Assembly (NCBI GenBank): GCA_015233045.1
Contig: JADFYL010000010.1
Span: 1-36,423, forward strand
Source of the DNA: Nitrospirota bacterium
GTDB lineage: Bacteria > Nitrospirota > Thermodesulfovibrionia > Thermodesulfovibrionales > Magnetobacteriaceae
Direction of reading: 5' to 3'
Length of the DNA stretch: 36,423 nucleotides
Shown in pieces: positions 1 to 8,130 of this stretch. Every line of letters starts with the position of its first letter. The stretch's first letter is position 1. A program made the position numbers and the translations under genes. Under the pieces are notes generated by a model. That model was not told the origin of the DNA. It saw only the letters and a program-made list of their open reading frames with translations, and made no database searches.

Positions 1-50
1 GCAGCGGACTCTTAATCCGTTGGTTGAAGGTTCAAATCCTTCGTGGCGCA
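1..50 (+). tRNA. tRNA-Lys (anticodon CTT), 3' part only
   Basis: The window opens inside a tRNA. The anticodon arm is visible as a 5-bp stem GCGGA/TCCGT closing the loop CTCTTAA, which gives anticodon CTT (Lys). The T arm is GAAGG/CCTTC around TTCAAAT. The 3' acceptor strand GTGGCGC is followed by discriminator A at 50. CCA is not encoded. The acceptor 5' strand and D arm lie before position 1. Confidence 0.9.
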
Positions 51-98
51 CTTAACTTTCCCCTGTTTAAGCCAATCTACAAGGTATCACCAAGTATC

Positions 99-140
99 AA
101 AAGTGGGTGCATTTTGCATACAAACTGCATACACACTTTT
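99..140. repeat. Inverted and direct repeat cluster just downstream of tRNA-Lys
   Basis: AAAAGTG (99-105) and CACTTTT (134-140) form an inverted repeat. Inside it the octamer TGCATACA occurs twice (115-122 and 126-133), spaced 11 bp. Repeats immediately 3' of a tRNA can be the remains of a tyrosine-recombinase attachment region. No integrase gene is in the window, so this remains a suggestion. Nothing else recognisable lies between 51 and 265. Confidence 0.35.
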
Positions 141-265
141 CCGCACCTAAAGTATTGAGCTGTGATGTCAATACTGGACACTAAATCATTCATGCCACAT
201 CTTTTTTTCATAGAGTTTTTTTTCATAAGCGGCTGGGGATAAACCGTGCCTGGGTTCTCTGGTGG

Positions 266-493
266 TTATAGAAAACCTAGTAATGTCATCAATCGCTTCT
301 TGTGGCGGTATGACAGGTGTATGAATGTGTTGTCTTCATGTGGGTGTTCCTGTTCATAGTACAATAGGCTTCCTTTTTTGATAAGGTTACTCAATGTCTG
401 TTTCTCTACCTCTGCTATAAACTCCAAGAAATATAACTCTGTGTCTGTATATCTTACAGATATATAATTCTGTATATATTCTTTTGTTTTCAT
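266..493 (-). CDS. Small hypothetical protein (75 aa)
   Basis: I do not recognise this family. The start ATG at 493 is chosen because the mRNA reads AGAAGGAGACAACATC just before it, a strong ribosome binding site; in-frame starts further upstream lack one. The protein begins MKTKEYIQNYISVRYTD. It is acidic and aromatic in its first half, with a predicted helix (ELYFLEFIAEVEKQTLSNLIKKG), and ends basic (SYRHKKRLMTLLGFL). It could be a small DNA- or protein-binding factor, but no catalytic motif is visible. A possible -10 TATAAT for it lies on the minus strand at 533-528. It sits alone in an AT-rich stretch beside a tRNA, which fits accessory DNA. Confidence 0.55.
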   Translation of the reverse strand: MKTKEYIQNYISVRYTDTELYFLEFIAEVEKQTLSNLIKKGSLLYYEQEHPHEDNTFIHLSYRHKKRLMTLLGFL

Positions 494-930
494 GATGTTG
501 TCTCCTTCTAAAATATATTTACCACCTATTATAAGTACGATCAAATAGAGGCTTTTAGAAACATTGAGATAAATATATTTTTATTTTTTATTATTTTTGG
601 ATGGTGTTACTTTTAAGAATTATCCTGTCTCTGTATCGGCCATAGCTGATGCCACACCACCCTATTATATTCTTTAGGTTTCGGGAAGGTGATACCTTAT
701 GAGTGTTGTCTGTTGTTGAGTTCTCTTAACATTATATGAATTATTATAGTACGATTGGATATTACTATAAGTTGTCAGGCAATGTACATATATATATAGT
801 TTTGGGTATGTTACAATAAATCTGGTTCCTATCATAAAACTGTAGTCCAAACTACAGAATTATAGGTACACCATGGTGTATAATATAGTATTGCATAGGC
901 ATCCACAGCTTAGTAGGCGGGGAGGTATGT
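494..930. other. AT-rich intergenic stretch with palindromes
   Basis: No convincing gene is visible in these 437 bases. The left part holds a candidate -10 for the small minus-strand gene. The right part (744-884) holds three inverted repeats and a -10 for the Crp/Fnr-like gene, listed separately. The remainder is AT-rich sequence without recognisable structure. Confidence 0.5.
744..884 (+). promoter_or_regulatory. Promoter region of the Crp/Fnr-like gene with three palindromes
   Basis: Three inverted repeats are visible. They are TTATAGTA-N11-TACTATAA (744-770), CTGTAGT-CCAA-ACTACAG (840-857) and the perfect 14-bp palindrome TACACCATGGTGTA (867-880). The last overlaps a consensus -10 TATAAT (879-884). 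No good -35 lies 16-18 bp upstream, so an activator or autoregulation by the encoded dimeric regulator is plausible. A ribosome binding site GGAGG (921-925) lies 5 nt before ATG 931. Confidence 0.45.
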
Positions 931-1641
931 ATGGCAGAAACACTAAATAATAAAAATAGTGACAATCATATCTCAAATACATTAAAGTAGTTAAATCTCT
1001 TTTCAGCGTTTACAGAAAATGGATTAAAATTTCTATCAAACAAAATCAAAACAATAGTTTTTGAAAAGAACCATGAAATTCTGAATTATAGTCATACCAA
1101 TTCACTTATGTATATAATACTAAAAGGTTCTGTGAAAGTTTATAGGATTAACTCAGAGGGAAAAAGAATTGTATTTACAATTAGATATGCAGGAGATTAT
1201 TTTGGAGAAATGTCATTAATTGATGGTTTATCTCCTTCTGCGATAGTGCAAGCAATTAAAAAAACTACGGTGGCGATAATTGATGATAAATTATTCTGGA
1301 CAATCTTACATTCTGATACGGTATTCCGCACATCATTCATTAGAGGATTATGTTCACGAATACGTGATACTCATGAATTAGTAGAAAGATTAACATATAA
1401 TAATGCACATCATAGAGTGAAATTATTATTTATGAACTATTTTATTAAACAGAATAAAGGTAATGATAATAATTCGATAATACTAACAACTCAATTAACT
1501 CATCAGGATATTGCTGATATGACTGGACTTATACGTGAAACGGTATCAAATGTTATTATTGAATTGACAACTAGTGGTGAAATTACTAAAAGAAAAGATA
1601 AATTATATGAATTACATCCTTTATTTTTTGAAAACATATAA
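931..1641 (+). pseudogene. Crp/Fnr-family transcription regulator interrupted by an in-frame TAG
   Basis: The reading frame starts at ATG 931 behind a strong GGAGG site and hits TAG at 988-990 (codon 20). In the same frame it then continues to 1641 without another stop. Residues after the TAG (LNLFSAFTENGLKFLSNKI, then YIILKGSVKVYRI and FGEMSLIDG) are the cyclic-nucleotide-binding beta-roll of the Crp/Fnr family. The C-terminus (LTHQDIADMTGLIRETVSNVI) is the helix-turn-helix. The product would be 236 aa with the TAG decoded, the usual family length. The Arg normally preceding Ser-Ala in the phosphate-binding cassette is replaced by Pro (SPSAIV), so canonical cAMP binding is doubtful. Alternatives are a shorter 177-aa protein from ATG 1108, which would lose the start of the sensor domain, amber suppression, or a sequencing error. 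Confidence 0.75.
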
Positions 1642-1762
1642 TGGAAGATAAGTTCATACATAAGAAATGATAAAGGGTTTATCTATCTGTTCCTACAGAT
1701 AATAGAACATGATGAAAAATGGTGGTTATTATAATCCACGTTAGACTATTAAAGGAGGGGAG

Positions 1763-2368
1763 ATGTTTAATGAATTACTACATAACCCCATTTACTATGT
1801 GGGAGAAGGTATCCAAGACACTATAAAATACTTAGATGCGATTAGTAAGATAGTAGAGATGTCACCAGAACATGGTGAATATAAAGAACAATTACATAAA
1901 ATACTTAATATAATATGTGATATGCCATGGATGTCTATAAGAACAACGGCATCTATTTTCATAGTCTCTGATAACTCCTACATTCTTGAATTGTACTCAC
2001 GTGCAGGATTATCAATTAATATTATTCAAAAATGCAGTCAGGTACACATTGATTTGTGTATGGCTGGACTTGCTGTCAAAACGGGTAAGATGATATTTAA
2101 ATCATCGCTACAAAAAGAAGACTGTCCCCATATAAAACTGGAGGACATGACAAACCGTGGACAGTATTCAGTACCGATAATTTACAAAGAAAAGGTATTG
2201 GGTGTCCTAAGTATAAATGTACATGAAGGACATGAAACTAATGATTTAGAGAGGCAGTTTCTAACTGATATAGCAAAAATATTATCTCTTATAGTTAGAA
2301 ATCAGATTCTAATGGACAGTTTTGAAAGTTTGGATAAGTTTGCAAAAAAGAAATATCTACTATTATAA
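1763..2368 (+). CDS. GAF-domain-only protein (201 aa), copy 1
   Basis: The start ATG follows AAAGGAGGGGAG, an excellent ribosome binding site. Almost the whole protein is one GAF sensor domain, roughly residues 25-185. An N-terminal helix is followed by [20 protein letters not shown], and the typical ending is YSVPIIYKEKVLGVLSINV plus ERQFLTDIAKILSLIVRNQ. There is no output domain, so it may act by protein interaction or bind a small ligand; neither can be read from the sequence. It is closely related to the gene at 3092. The two share 69 identical bases (1865-1933 and 3191-3259), so they are a recent duplication. It lies 121 bp after the Crp/Fnr-like gene in the same orientation. Confidence 0.8.
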   Translation: MFNELLHNPIYYVGEGIQDTIKYLDAISKIVEMSPEHGEYKEQLHKILNIICDMPWMSIRTTASIFIVSDNSYILELYSRAGLSINIIQKCSQVHIDLCMAGLAVKTGKMIFKSSLQKEDCPHIKLEDMTNRGQYSVPIIYKEKVLGVLSINVHEGHETNDLERQFLTDIAKILSLIVRNQILMDSFESLDKFAKKKYLLL

Positions 2369-2493
2369 TGGATTGAATAATGTAACCTTTTTAACATAAA
2401 TTAAGTATTTGCACTCATATATCTATTGGTTTGGTATCTCTTTGAGTTATATATGGTTAGTAAGAAAATAACTGTTATTAAACTGGGGGGTAT

Positions 2494-2718
2494 ATGCTGG
2501 TTGAAATGAGAGAACATGAGTGTAAAAATTTATTATTAGATACTATAGTTGATAAAATTAATATCATAACCAAAATAGGAGTGCCTACTTTCCAATATAT
2601 AGAACAGGCATGTAAGAATAGAATATTAATATATAATATAGATAGGGGTGTTATATACGATGTAACATCTTTGCCGTTAAAACATTTAGATTTTTATTGT
2701 GGCAATGATAAAAACTAA
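2494..2718 (+). CDS. Small hypothetical protein (74 aa)
   Basis: I do not recognise this protein. The start ATG follows a G-rich CTGGGGGGTAT segment that could act as a ribosome binding site at short spacing. The sequence begins MLVEMREHECKNLLLDTIVD and contains three cysteines, with a predicted helix followed by short strands (RILIYNIDRGVIYDVTSL). Its length, AT-rich codon use and position between the two GAF genes suggest a real accessory gene, but coding evidence is modest. No catalytic or membrane motif is visible. Confidence 0.45.
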   Translation: MLVEMREHECKNLLLDTIVDKINIITKIGVPTFQYIEQACKNRILIYNIDRGVIYDVTSLPLKHLDFYCGNDKN

Positions 2719-3091
2719 GACGCTCTAACACCCACCACCAAACAAAATCTCAAAATCCATCAGGAGGCGTTACATTTAAGTAAGGTAATGCCTTATGCCG
2801 CCGCACTGCCTTAAAAAAATAAATAACTTGACACAATTGAAACAATATGCTTAACTATAGACTTCACAGATTTGCATATGGCGATTTAAAGGGGTGGAAA
2901 TAAGATAAATTTATGTGCGATTAGAAACTAACCCTACCGAACATTAAATAAAATTGTAATTGTGGCGAATCTGTAACTGATATGTAACATCTCATAGTGT
3001 ATAGTATGACGAGATAAGAACAGAGGTGAAATGCTATAAACACCTATAAGGTGGATATTAATTCACACATGGCTGTTAAGGGGGGTTGGGA
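2719..3091. other. Intergenic region upstream of the second GAF gene
   Basis: No gene is supported here. It contains a short hairpin TAAGG-TAATG-CCTTA (near 2780-2794) that might terminate the upstream transcript. It also contains an isolated TTGACA at 2828-2833 with a weak TTAACT 17 bp downstream, and the TGTAAC direct-repeat promoter at 2972-3005, listed separately. Confidence 0.5.
2972..3005 (+). promoter_or_regulatory. TGTAAC-N5-TGTAAC direct-repeat promoter, copy A
   Basis: TGTAAC occurs at 2972-2977 and 2983-2988, an 11-bp period. After exactly 11 bases comes the -10-like TATAGT at 3000-3005. The same arrangement and spacing recur at 11657 and 13683. No -35 is apparent, and the direct repeats occupy its place as in PhoB-type activated promoters. 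It is 86 bp upstream of the GAF gene start. Confidence 0.55.
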
Positions 3092-3721
3092 ATGGTTACT
3101 AAAATATCTAAATCTCGTTACTATGCAGGAAAAGGTATTCAAGACACTGTAAAATACTTTGAGGCTATTAGTAAGATATTAGAGATGTCGCCAGAACATG
3201 GTGAATATAAAGAACAATTACATAAAATACTTAATATAATATGTGATATGCCATGGATGCCTATAAGAACATCGGCATCTGTGTTCTTAGTTTCTGGTAA
3301 CCCCTCCTTTCTTGAATTATACTCACATGTGGGATTATCAGCAAATGCCATAGAAACATGCAACAAGGTAAACATTGATTTATGTATGTCTGGACGTGCT
3401 GCCAAAACAGGTAAGATGATATTTAAAACATTGATACAAAAAGAAGACTGTCCATATGTAAATCAGGATAATTTGACAACGCGAGGACAGTATGCGGTAC
3501 CGATAAAATACAACCACAAAGTATTAGGTGTCCTAAATATAAATGTACATGAAGGACATAATCAAAATGATTTGGAAATACAATTCCTTACAGATGTATC
3601 AACAACATTATCCCTTCTAATTAAAAATCACCTTTTAATGAATGAGATTAAACATATGGATAACAAGTTTAATAAAATCAAAACACTACCAGATAGAGGA
3701 CAATGGTATAGGAATGTCTGA
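3092..3721 (+). CDS. GAF-domain protein (209 aa), copy 2, with a histidine-kinase scar at its C-terminus
   Basis: ATG 3092 is preferred over the TTG at 3086 because the AAGGGGGG tract lies 6 nt before it. Residues about 20-185 form a GAF domain very similar to that of the gene at 1763 (same [24 protein letters not shown] core). The last residues ([10 protein letters not shown]) are not GAF sequence. The DNA encoding them is the start of a kinase ATPase G1 box read in the wrong frame, the correct frame giving [11 protein letters not shown]. The gene is therefore the GAF part of a former GAF histidine kinase whose phosphoacceptor and N-box regions were deleted. It may still work as a soluble GAF protein like copy 1. 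A TGTAAC-type promoter precedes it. Confidence 0.75.
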   Translation: MVTKISKSRYYAGKGIQDTVKYFEAISKILEMSPEHGEYKEQLHKILNIICDMPWMPIRTSASVFLVSGNPSFLELYSHVGLSANAIETCNKVNIDLCMSGRAAKTGKMIFKTLIQKEDCPYVNQDNLTTRGQYAVPIKYNHKVLGVLNINVHEGHNQNDLEIQFLTDVSTTLSLLIKNHLLMNEIKHMDNKFNKIKTLPDRGQWYRNV

Positions 3722-3854
3722 TGATACTCTGAAAAAAGTGTTTATACCGTTTTTCACTACAAAAGAAATTGGTGTTGGGAAGGGATTAGGGTTGTCTAGT
3801 GTAACGATACGCCTACCTCTTATTTGTAGTTTACCCGATGCGGGGGTATTTTAA
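3693..3854 (+). pseudogene. Histidine-kinase ATPase-domain remnant
   Basis: In the frame that overlaps the end of the GAF gene, the translation shows a G1 box ([11 protein letters not shown]), an F box ([10 protein letters not shown]) and a G2 box ([11 protein letters not shown]). These are the second half of a HATPase_c domain. Immediately after GLSSV the similarity ends and the frame stops at 3852-3854. No phosphoacceptor His region or N box precedes it. This is the degraded tail of a sensor kinase of the HATPase type with GKGLGLS in the ATP lid. Nothing recognisable follows up to 3926. Confidence 0.75.
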
Positions 3855-3926
3855 TTGTGTAATATATTCTCAATCTTAAAAGATGGTGCGGTTGAACTTC
3901 AGGCAATAACATTCACATCTAAAGGA

Positions 3927-4589
3927 TTAATCAAAATATATAAACTCATAATCTCCGGTGTAGCCGAATTCGTTATAAATCCAGACCCACTCCTCAGTCT
4001 TATAAAATGATTCACAGGTGAGCGCCCAACATTGAAGATTGAAAAGTTGCTGTTCGCAGTTATAGCTCTCTACCGCGATGTATTTATTACGGCCTACCCT
4101 TTCAATCTCTTTCAACGCGCTTTTTAGTTCGTAAACACGCAGATTATGCAGCGTTGTTATGGAAATCACAAGGTCAAACGACTTATCGCCGTACGGGTAT
4201 GGCTCCCTGGCATTGCCAACCATGAGGTGTGGTTTTATTTCCTGCTTCGAGTTTTCCACCGCGTAGGGCGATAGGTCAAAGCCAACTACCGTACACTCTG
4301 GCAGGAGCTTTTTCAATTCATACAGCAAAAAGCCCTTGCCACAGCCGACATCAAGGATTTTGGCGTTTTGGCCAAGATTATAGGTTTTTATTAGTTCTGC
4401 CGCTGGTTGACTCCACCTGCCGTCATACCTGTAGCCGCCATAGCCGTATCTTCTATCGCCATCCCAGAAGTCCCTGTCAAAGCGTCTGGCGACCTTCATA
4501 CAATCCACCTTGCCATCAGACATTCTCGCCAGATAGTCCCGCGCCGTCTGCTTGTGAAGCGGCGTTATTATGTTTAATAGCCTGCCCAT
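3927..4589 (-). CDS. Class I SAM-dependent methyltransferase (220 aa)
   Basis: The protein carries a Rossmann-fold methyltransferase domain. Motif I is ILDVGCGKG (residues 78-86), followed by the acidic strand-2 motif VVGFDLSPYA (about 101-110) and a strand-4 segment SFDLVISITTLHNL. The N-terminal part has an aromatic/Gly/Arg stretch (FWDGDRRYGYGGYRYDGRW) of unknown role, possibly substrate binding. The fold supports methyl transfer from S-adenosylmethionine, but the acceptor is unknown. The gene is transcribed divergently from the cyclase genes and is not obviously in an operon. Its GC content is higher than that of the AT-rich region on its other side, so the accessory stretch appears to end near 3.9 kb. 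Confidence 0.85.
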   Translation of the reverse strand: MGRLLNIITPLHKQTARDYLARMSDGKVDCMKVARRFDRDFWDGDRRYGYGGYRYDGRWSQPAAELIKTYNLGQNAKILDVGCGKGFLLYELKKLLPECTVVGFDLSPYAVENSKQEIKPHLMVGNAREPYPYGDKSFDLVISITTLHNLRVYELKSALKEIERVGRNKYIAVESYNCEQQLFNLQCWALTCESFYKTEEWVWIYNEFGYTGDYEFIYFD

Positions 4590-4632
4590 TTGGGTTAGTA
4601 TAAATTATTTATGTCAGTGATTGCTACGCTTT

Positions 4633-4661
4633 CACGGTTGGATAAGGCATTATGATATAAT
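4633..4661 (+). promoter_or_regulatory. Candidate -10 for the cyclase operon
   Basis: TATAAT at 4656-4661 is a consensus -10. The best -35 positions (CACGGT at 17 bp, TTCACG at 19 bp) are poor. Transcription from it would begin about 4668, only a few bases before the ATG candidates at 4672 and 4681. The mRNA would then be nearly leaderless, consistent with the lack of a clear ribosome binding site. Confidence 0.35.
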
Positions 4662-4671
4662 ATTGTCTGCC

Positions 4672-7600
4672 ATGCTGGATATGATACGAAAATACGTGGG
4701 AAGAGTAAAACTTTCCAAACCTGTACAGGGGATTTTAATTGGCCTTTGTGCGGGGGTGATCGCCCTGTTTATGGGGACGTTTCAGTTCGCTGCTGACCTT
4801 GAACTTTACACCGTTGATATGAGATACAAACATCGTCCGCCGATTAAGACACTGCCAACACTTGGGTATATAGATTTCGACGACTCATCGCTTCGTCTGT
4901 TTGGGCAGTGGCCGTGGCCGCGCCTAAGGCACGCGGTTCTCGTTAATACGCTTGATTTTTATAACGCCAAAGCCGCCGCCTTCGATGTCTTTTTTGTGGA
5001 AAGGGAAAACACGGTTTTCTATCCTGCCGCCATGAAGAAATTTTTGTCTATAAATTCTGGCAGCGCCAACAACAACGAAAATAACTTCCTCCGCCTCCTT
5101 GACGATTCATTCAGAACCTATGACGAGGAGTTTGCAGGGGCAATGACTAAATTCGGCAATATCTATTTAAGCTATTACACGGTCAGGGCGCAAGAAGCTA
5201 AAGATAGTAAAAATAAGGGCATGACGCGGCCTGGCACGCCGAATACCGGCGCAGACACCGCAATTAACTTGCTTGAAAAAACCTTCCTGCCCATTCCCAA
5301 AGCTATTGACCCCAGTACCCTGTACGCCGACACACACATCAGCCCGCCGCTTGAGGAGTTCATCGCCGCGGCAAAGGGCACCGGCTATGCACAACCCGAC
5401 CTCGACAGCGACTCCATTGTGAGAAACTATACGCTGCTGCGCCGCTATGATAACTACATGACCTACCCCGTTATATTAAAAATGCTCTCTAACGTCATGG
5501 ATTTTAAACTCAACGATATGGTAATCGTCCCAGGTAGATACCTCATACTCAAACAGGCCCTGCAATACGGCGGCGATACGCGCCATGATGTTACAATTCC
5601 TATAGATTCACGCTGTCAGATGCCCCTGAACTGGGCCGGCACATATCGTAACTCCTACACACACCTCCCCTATGACGTCTTGTCCTATTTCTATGCCGTC
5701 ATCAGGGCAAAACAAGTCGCCTCGAAATATGCGGGAAGCAGTTACGATGAGTTGTACGGAGATATATACGCAGACCTGATGGAAGACACGCTTGTCACAG
5801 AGGCCAGCGGACGCGCCATCGCCTCAGATATTGCCGCCGCCCTTCTCGTCTCTGAATTGCTCAACAGGGGGATTAAGCAGGCGGAGATTTATCAGCAATT
5901 AAAACCATATGTCAAAGGGGATACCATTGATAATGTCTATGCCGTGGTGGCGGCCTCTGTCAAAGTTGAGAAAGAGTTGATGGAAAATCGGGGTGCCAGC
6001 GCCGCTAATAGTCCTGGCGGCCCCTATTCCCGGCAGATTGCCGAGGCGGTGAAAAACATGAAGTGGTTTTACGCTAAGGGACGTCTCAAAGAGGCCTACC
6101 CATATTATTTCCCAGACGCACCGCGGCTTATGCGACAGGGGGAGCCTCGCGCCTTCTCCCCCACAGATATGGAAGGCATGATTTTTATGGTCGGCCTCGC
6201 CGGGACAAACACCATAGACCTTGACCCTACCCCGTATGAATCCTACGCCCCTATGGTATCTTTCCACCTCAATGCCATAAATTCCATACTCACAGGGCAG
6301 TTCTTACAGACCGCACCCGTGTTATACAACAGGGCCATTACCATTGCCCTTGCCGTATTGGCCGGAGTAACGGGCGTTATGGTCGGCGTTGTCGCATCCT
6401 CTGCCATAGCGGTAGTGGCCACCGCCGCATACGCGTTTATTACATTGAAACTCTGGATTGTGAAAGGATACCGGATAGATTTAGTCATTCCACTTACAGG
6501 CATGGCCCTCGCGTATAGCACCTCCCTTGTTATTCAATTTGTGAGGATGTTTCTGGAGAGGAAAAAGGTCAGGTCGTTGTTTGCTAAAATGGTATCAAAG
6601 GCGGTACTAAAGACAATGGAGGAAAACCCGGACAGTTTCTCTCTGACCGGACAGCGCAAGGCCGCCGCAGTTTTTTTCTCCGCCCTAAACGGCATGAACG
6701 AGGCCATCAGAAAGGTATCGCCTGGTGAACTGCCCGCCCTTCTCAGCGTTTACCTCTCACCCAACAGCGAGATAATCATGAACTATGGCGGGTATATAGA
6801 CAAATATGAAGGACACGTCATCATGGCAGACTTCGGGGTTCCGGTAGACGACGAATTATGCGCGGTTAAGTGCGCCTTCAGCGCGATTGAACAAAGACTT
6901 GACATTGAGGCATTTAAGTTTTACGTGGAGACCGCCTACGGTCTTTCGGTAAACGTGGCGATGGGTTTTAATTATGGCTATGTCTCGGCGGGTAATATGG
7001 GTTCTGAGGAGAAATTTCAATACACCGTCATGGGTGACCCCGTGAACGTGGCCGCCAGATTTATGGCCGCAAATTTTATCTACAACTCTAACTATGCCAT
7101 CACAGGAGAGGACGCGGTACCAGTTATATCGGATTTTGTCCACCTTCGACTGCTTGATAAACTCCTGCTCAAGGGAAAGACCAAACCCCTGGCCATCTAC
7201 GACTGCATCGGCTGGAGGCCGGAGGCATACTTAAAACTCCACTCAGGCAAACCCGTCCCGGCACACATTAAGGCCCTCTGGCTAAAATGCCCTACGGGTA
7301 AGATATTCGGCTATCTGCGTATGTGGGAAAAGATATATAAGAAAACCTCCCACCCGTTGGCGGAGACTATTTGGAAATTTTTTACCGCGTGTCCGCCAAT
7401 CATAGAACCGCTCCTCATTAGCAAATTGAAAGGCGAGGTCACTATATTTCACACATCTGTGATTGCGTTTAAACACAATTTAAAGGAAACGCAGGGACAC
7501 CATTTTTCTGACTCAGACGTTGAGGCAGTGTCAGACAGCCTTCATGTGTATTTAAACGTAAGACAAGAGGAGTTAACCAAAATCGTGGGAATGCTTGAGG

Positions 7601-8130
7601 AATCGGCGGTAACAGGGCATCCCGACGGGGCGCTCACAGAGGAACTTGCCCAAGCGGCCAGGGCACTCTTATATAAGTGTGAAATGCTCCTGTCCCGCTT
7701 TCAAAATGAACATATTGAGGACGATCATATTCTCAGGTGTACCGGCGCTTTAAGAGACTTCGTGCCAGGTAAGGAGGCCTTGGACAACCACCGCCTCAAT
7801 GCCACTATCGCCGATGGGCAAAGCCGCTATCAGGCAATGGCGGGGGATTTCTGTAAAAAATTATCGGGCGAGGCTGGAGCGTGGCATGAGATGATGTCCC
7901 TGGCAGGCGCACCCACGCAAGAAGACCTGGCCGCCAGCGGACTTTTTGAGGAGGCGCTTACGCTGTACTGGGAGCGCCGTTGGGATGATGCAATTGAGAT
8001 ATTTCAAAAGGTGCTGCGGTACGTGCCAGACGACGCCCCGGCACGGTCTTTTATTAACCGGATAGAGTTATATAAGGAAACCCCTCCCCCTGAGCTATGG
8101 CAGGGGGAATTCGTTCAGACAAAGAAATGA
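4672..8130 (+). CDS. CHASE2-type class III nucleotide cyclase, metal-site-deficient partner
   Basis: This is a membrane protein of 1152 aa. A TM helix (about 18-37) is followed by a long extracytoplasmic CHASE2 sensor (LGYIDFDDSSLRLFGQWPWPR at its start). A TM cluster (about 552-625) and a class III cyclase domain (about 640-840) come next. The C-terminal 300 residues are helical and end in a TPR-like unit (YWERRWDDAIEIFQKVLRYVP). Catalytic residues by eye: the first metal Asp is Ala671 (FFSALNG) and the second is His715 (DKYEGHVIMADFG). Lys711, Thr785, Asn792 and Arg796 (YTVMGDPVNVAAR) are present. It therefore cannot bind the catalytic metals alone but can supply the base-binding and transition-state residues. 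The next gene overlaps it and has the opposite defect. ATG 4672 is chosen because upstream in-frame starts would precede the only -10; 4681 is also possible. Confidence 0.85.
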   Translation: MLDMIRKYVGRVKLSKPVQGILIGLCAGVIALFMGTFQFAADLELYTVDMRYKHRPPIKTLPTLGYIDFDDSSLRLFGQWPWPRLRHAVLVNTLDFYNAKAAAFDVFFVERENTVFYPAAMKKFLSINSGSANNNENNFLRLLDDSFRTYDEEFAGAMTKFGNIYLSYYTVRAQEAKDSKNKGMTRPGTPNTGADTAINLLEKTFLPIPKAIDPSTLYADTHISPPLEEFIAAAKGTGYAQPDLDSDSIVRNYTLLRRYDNYMTYPVILKMLSNVMDFKLNDMVIVPGRYLILKQALQYGGDTRHDVTIPIDSRCQMPLNWAGTYRNSYTHLPYDVLSYFYAVIRAKQVASKYAGSSYDELYGDIYADLMEDTLVTEASGRAIASDIAAALLVSELLNRGIKQAEIYQQLKPYVKGDTIDNVYAVVAASVKVEKELMENRGASAANSPGGPYSRQIAEAVKNMKWFYAKGRLKEAYPYYFPDAPRLMRQGEPRAFSPTDMEGMIFMVGLAGTNTIDLDPTPYESYAPMVSFHLNAINSILTGQFLQTAPVLYNRAITIALAVLAGVTGVMVGVVASSAIAVVATAAYAFITLKLWIVKGYRIDLVIPLTGMALAYSTSLVIQFVRMFLERKKVRSLFAKMVSKAVLKTMEENPDSFSLTGQRKAAAVFFSALNGMNEAIRKVSPGELPALLSVYLSPNSEIIMNYGGYIDKYEGHVIMADFGVPVDDELCAVKCAFSAIEQRLDIEAFKFYVETAYGLSVNVAMGFNYGYVSAGNMGSEEKFQYTVMGDPVNVAARFMAANFIYNSNYAITGEDAVPVISDFVHLRLLDKLLLKGKTKPLAIYDCIGWRPEAYLKLHSGKPVPAHIKALWLKCPTGKIFGYLRMWEKIYKKTSHPLAETIWKFFTACPPIIEPLLISKLKGEVTIFHTSVIAFKHNLKETQGHHFSDSDVEAVSDSLHVYLNVRQEELTKIVGMLEESAVTGHPDGALTEELAQAARALLYKCEMLLSRFQNEHIEDDHILRCTGALRDFVPGKEALDNHRLNATIADGQSRYQAMAGDFCKKLSGEAGAWHEMMSLAGAPTQEDLAASGLFEEALTLYWERRWDDAIEIFQKVLRYVPDDAPARSFINRIELYKETPPPELWQGEFVQTKK

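Noticed and set aside
988-990. TAG read as pyrrolysine or a reassigned codon
   Set aside because: There is no pyrrolysine gene in view, other genes in the window use TAG as a normal stop (for example 11475-11477 and 33073-33075), and the position is not a known recoding site in this family.
2494-2718. The 74-aa protein as a ribbon-helix-helix or antitoxin gene
   Set aside because: No matching motif is visible, so it was left as hypothetical.
4229-4603. A 124-codon plus-strand frame opposite the methyltransferase start
   Set aside because: No domain, Pro/Ser/Cys-rich translation and no ribosome binding site, whereas the minus-strand frame has clear methyltransferase motifs.
8097-8130. ATG 8097 as the start of the second cyclase
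   Set aside because: It would add ten poorly conserved residues and a 34-base overlap without a ribosome binding site. ATG 8127 gives a standard ATGA coupling junction.
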